Positions 62,413 through 64,000 of a stretch of 64,000 nt of DNA are shown piece by piece; within the stretch, counting starts at the first letter, position 1; each line of letters begins with the position of its first letter. The stretch covers positions 23,365,900 to 23,429,899 of the forward strand of contig NC_081544.1 of the NCBI RefSeq assembly GCF_901000735.1, written 5' to 3'. Below the pieces are notes generated by a model. The model was not told the origin of the DNA. It worked only from the letters and a program-made list of their open reading frames with translations, and did not search any database. Origin of the DNA: Corylus avellana (lineage: Eukaryota; Streptophyta; Magnoliopsida; Fagales; Betulaceae). Both the position numbers and the translations under genes were made by a program.

Positions 62413-64000
62413 CGATGGTAGATATAGAAAGCAACTCTATATTGGTTAAATCTGTTTTTGTGCTCAATAAGAAGGGAAGAGGAGGAGATTTAGAAGCACG
62501 AGCTTGTAAGCATGCTTAGCTGCTGAATGGGTGTGACAGGATCATTGAATGAGCCAAATTCCTAATAATAGAACCAGTTTCAGCAGACTCTTTTTTTTTT
62601 TTTTTTTTTCTCAAATTGTATTCATTAGTTATTATACACTTGATACTCTTCTATTCCCTTAGCAGCATGCATCCCTACTATGCAATGAAATGGACATTTT
62701 TGTGTGTATCCCTCCCTATGTAGACCATAGTGATATAAAACTGTCATCTGTTGATTAGTCTTTGATTGTTGAGCAAGCCATAGCATGAAAGAGGGACTTA
62801 ACCAACAGTCAAGCTGTGTGGATTTTTTTTTTTTTTTTTTTTTTTCCGTAACCTTTTTCAGTTAGTTGACAAAAAACCTTTGCAACATGGAAGCTGCTTT
62901 AAATTTGAATTCAACTCTTCCAGGTTTAATTTTAGTGAACCATCCATTTTAGTGCAATATCTCACCCCATTGTCAATTCCTTATCTGAAAGCCACATTTT
63001 GGCCTTAGTTGTTTATATTTCCGCTAGAAAATGGTTTATAATCAGCAAAAACTAGTTCTTAATTGCTTATAATGACTGAATTCCTTTATTAATATTCTCT
63101 TTTATGGTCAAGAATGGGGTTGGGTTTCACAGTATGATAAGGGCTTTTCCACACCCTGGAGCTTGAATACTTAACTTTGTCATATATTTCTTTCTTTTCT
63201 TTCTCTGCTTCCATGTTCTCCTCTTCTGTTGCAAATTGCGAAGATCTCTATTCACCAAATAGTATTTTAGCAGGTGAAATTGTAGGAAAGAATGGATGCT
63301 TTTTTCTTCTAGTGCTTTCAAGACAAGTAAAAGCAATAGTTTTCTTTTTTCTTTTTAATTTAAAATTTTGAGTTAATGGCAGTTTAAAGTCATCTAATGA
63401 TTAGCTGGGAGGATGTGAAAGCACAAAACCAGAAATCACCTTGTTTTGCACTTGATGAATGACATCTAATTGTGAATGCTGCTTTTCACTTTGAGAGTGT
63501 GTATTTTTCTTGATTACATAACTATGATGTTATAAGCATATATAAAGTTTTAGGAAAATTGCAAAATCAGTTCCTATGGTTTACTTGATTTGCAATTAGC
63601 TCTCTGTAGTATCAAAATGAACTTAGAGGTTCTTGAGGTATGCCAAAAAATTAATTTAATCCCTACAGTCAAATTATGTCCACTAATTTAACAAATTCCA
63701 TTAATATGACATTAACTTAAATATGACATGTATTATAATTTTATTGACTTTGACATGTCACACTATTGTAATCCATTAAGTCAATGGACGGAATTTGTTT
63801 GTAGAGAGTTTGGCATAACTCAAGGACCTTGGAGTTCATTTTAATACCACATGGAGCTAATTGGAAATCAGGTAAACCACGTGGACTGATTTTGCTTTTT
63901 CCCAAAGTTTTATATAACAAGCACAAATTCTATGACTGCTTTCTGTAAAAGAGTGGCATAACCTGTGTATAGTTTTCATTACTTATCAAAAAAAAAAAAA
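62413..64000. repeat. start of contig 3, identical to PEAPOD intron 3
   Basis: It reproduces 53361-54948 and stops inside the same poly-A run only because the window ends. It contains no exon. The rest of a second PEAPOD copy probably follows outside the window. Confidence 0.93.

Overview
This window is nuclear DNA from a flowering plant, most likely a eudicot tree or shrub. The evidence is AT-rich intergenic DNA full of small transposons, GT-AG introns, and seven plant-type protein genes. Several deduced proteins have a rosid flavour, but I cannot name the species.

Layout of genes: 3.7-5.8 kb (minus), an IQ67-domain calmodulin-binding protein in four exons. 12.4-14.7 kb (plus), a small secreted, probably GPI-anchored EGF-like protein in six exons. 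15-29 kb, no gene I can support: transposon relics, a CACTA-like array of short inverted motifs at 25.3-26.6 kb, and two orphan GC-rich islands. 29.3-32.9 kb (plus), a FORKED-LIKE/VAN3-binding protein (DUF828 plus PH-like) in seven exons. 35.0-36.9 kb (plus), a chlorophyllase in two exons joined by a GC-AG intron. 37.1-38.3 kb, a 1.1-kb foldback. 43.2-43.7 kb (minus), an EPFL peptide of the EPFL4/5/6 type in two exons. 52.1-58.1 kb (plus), a PEAPOD (TIFY4) repressor in nine exons whose first exon is broken in the sequence given. 61.6-62.1 kb (plus), the first three exons of acireductone dioxygenase, cut off by a gap.

Assembly state: there are two gaps of exactly 100 N (50069-50168 and 62313-62412), so the window is three contigs. 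Contig 2 begins with a slightly diverged copy of the last 2.3 kb of contig 1 (47751-50068 versus 50169-52550). Contig 3 begins with a copy of PEAPOD intron 3 that I find identical (53361-54948 versus 62413-64000). These look like unmerged haplotypes or overlapping contigs rather than true duplications. They split the PEAPOD locus and truncate the dioxygenase gene.

The genes do not form one pathway. FORKED-LIKE (vein patterning), EPFL (ERECTA-family ligand) and PEAPOD (limits stem-cell-like divisions in leaves) all act in leaf or vascular patterning in model plants; their closeness here may be chance. Repeats are abundant: Tourist-like MITEs with TTA/TAA target duplications, foldback elements with 9-10 bp duplications, a nested MITE, a complete TRIM inside a PEAPOD intron, a SINE, hAT-like and LTR remnants, and many microsatellites. 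The most unusual non-coding structure is the CACTA-like array, with about 25 ACGTGT/ACACGT cores in 1.3 kb.
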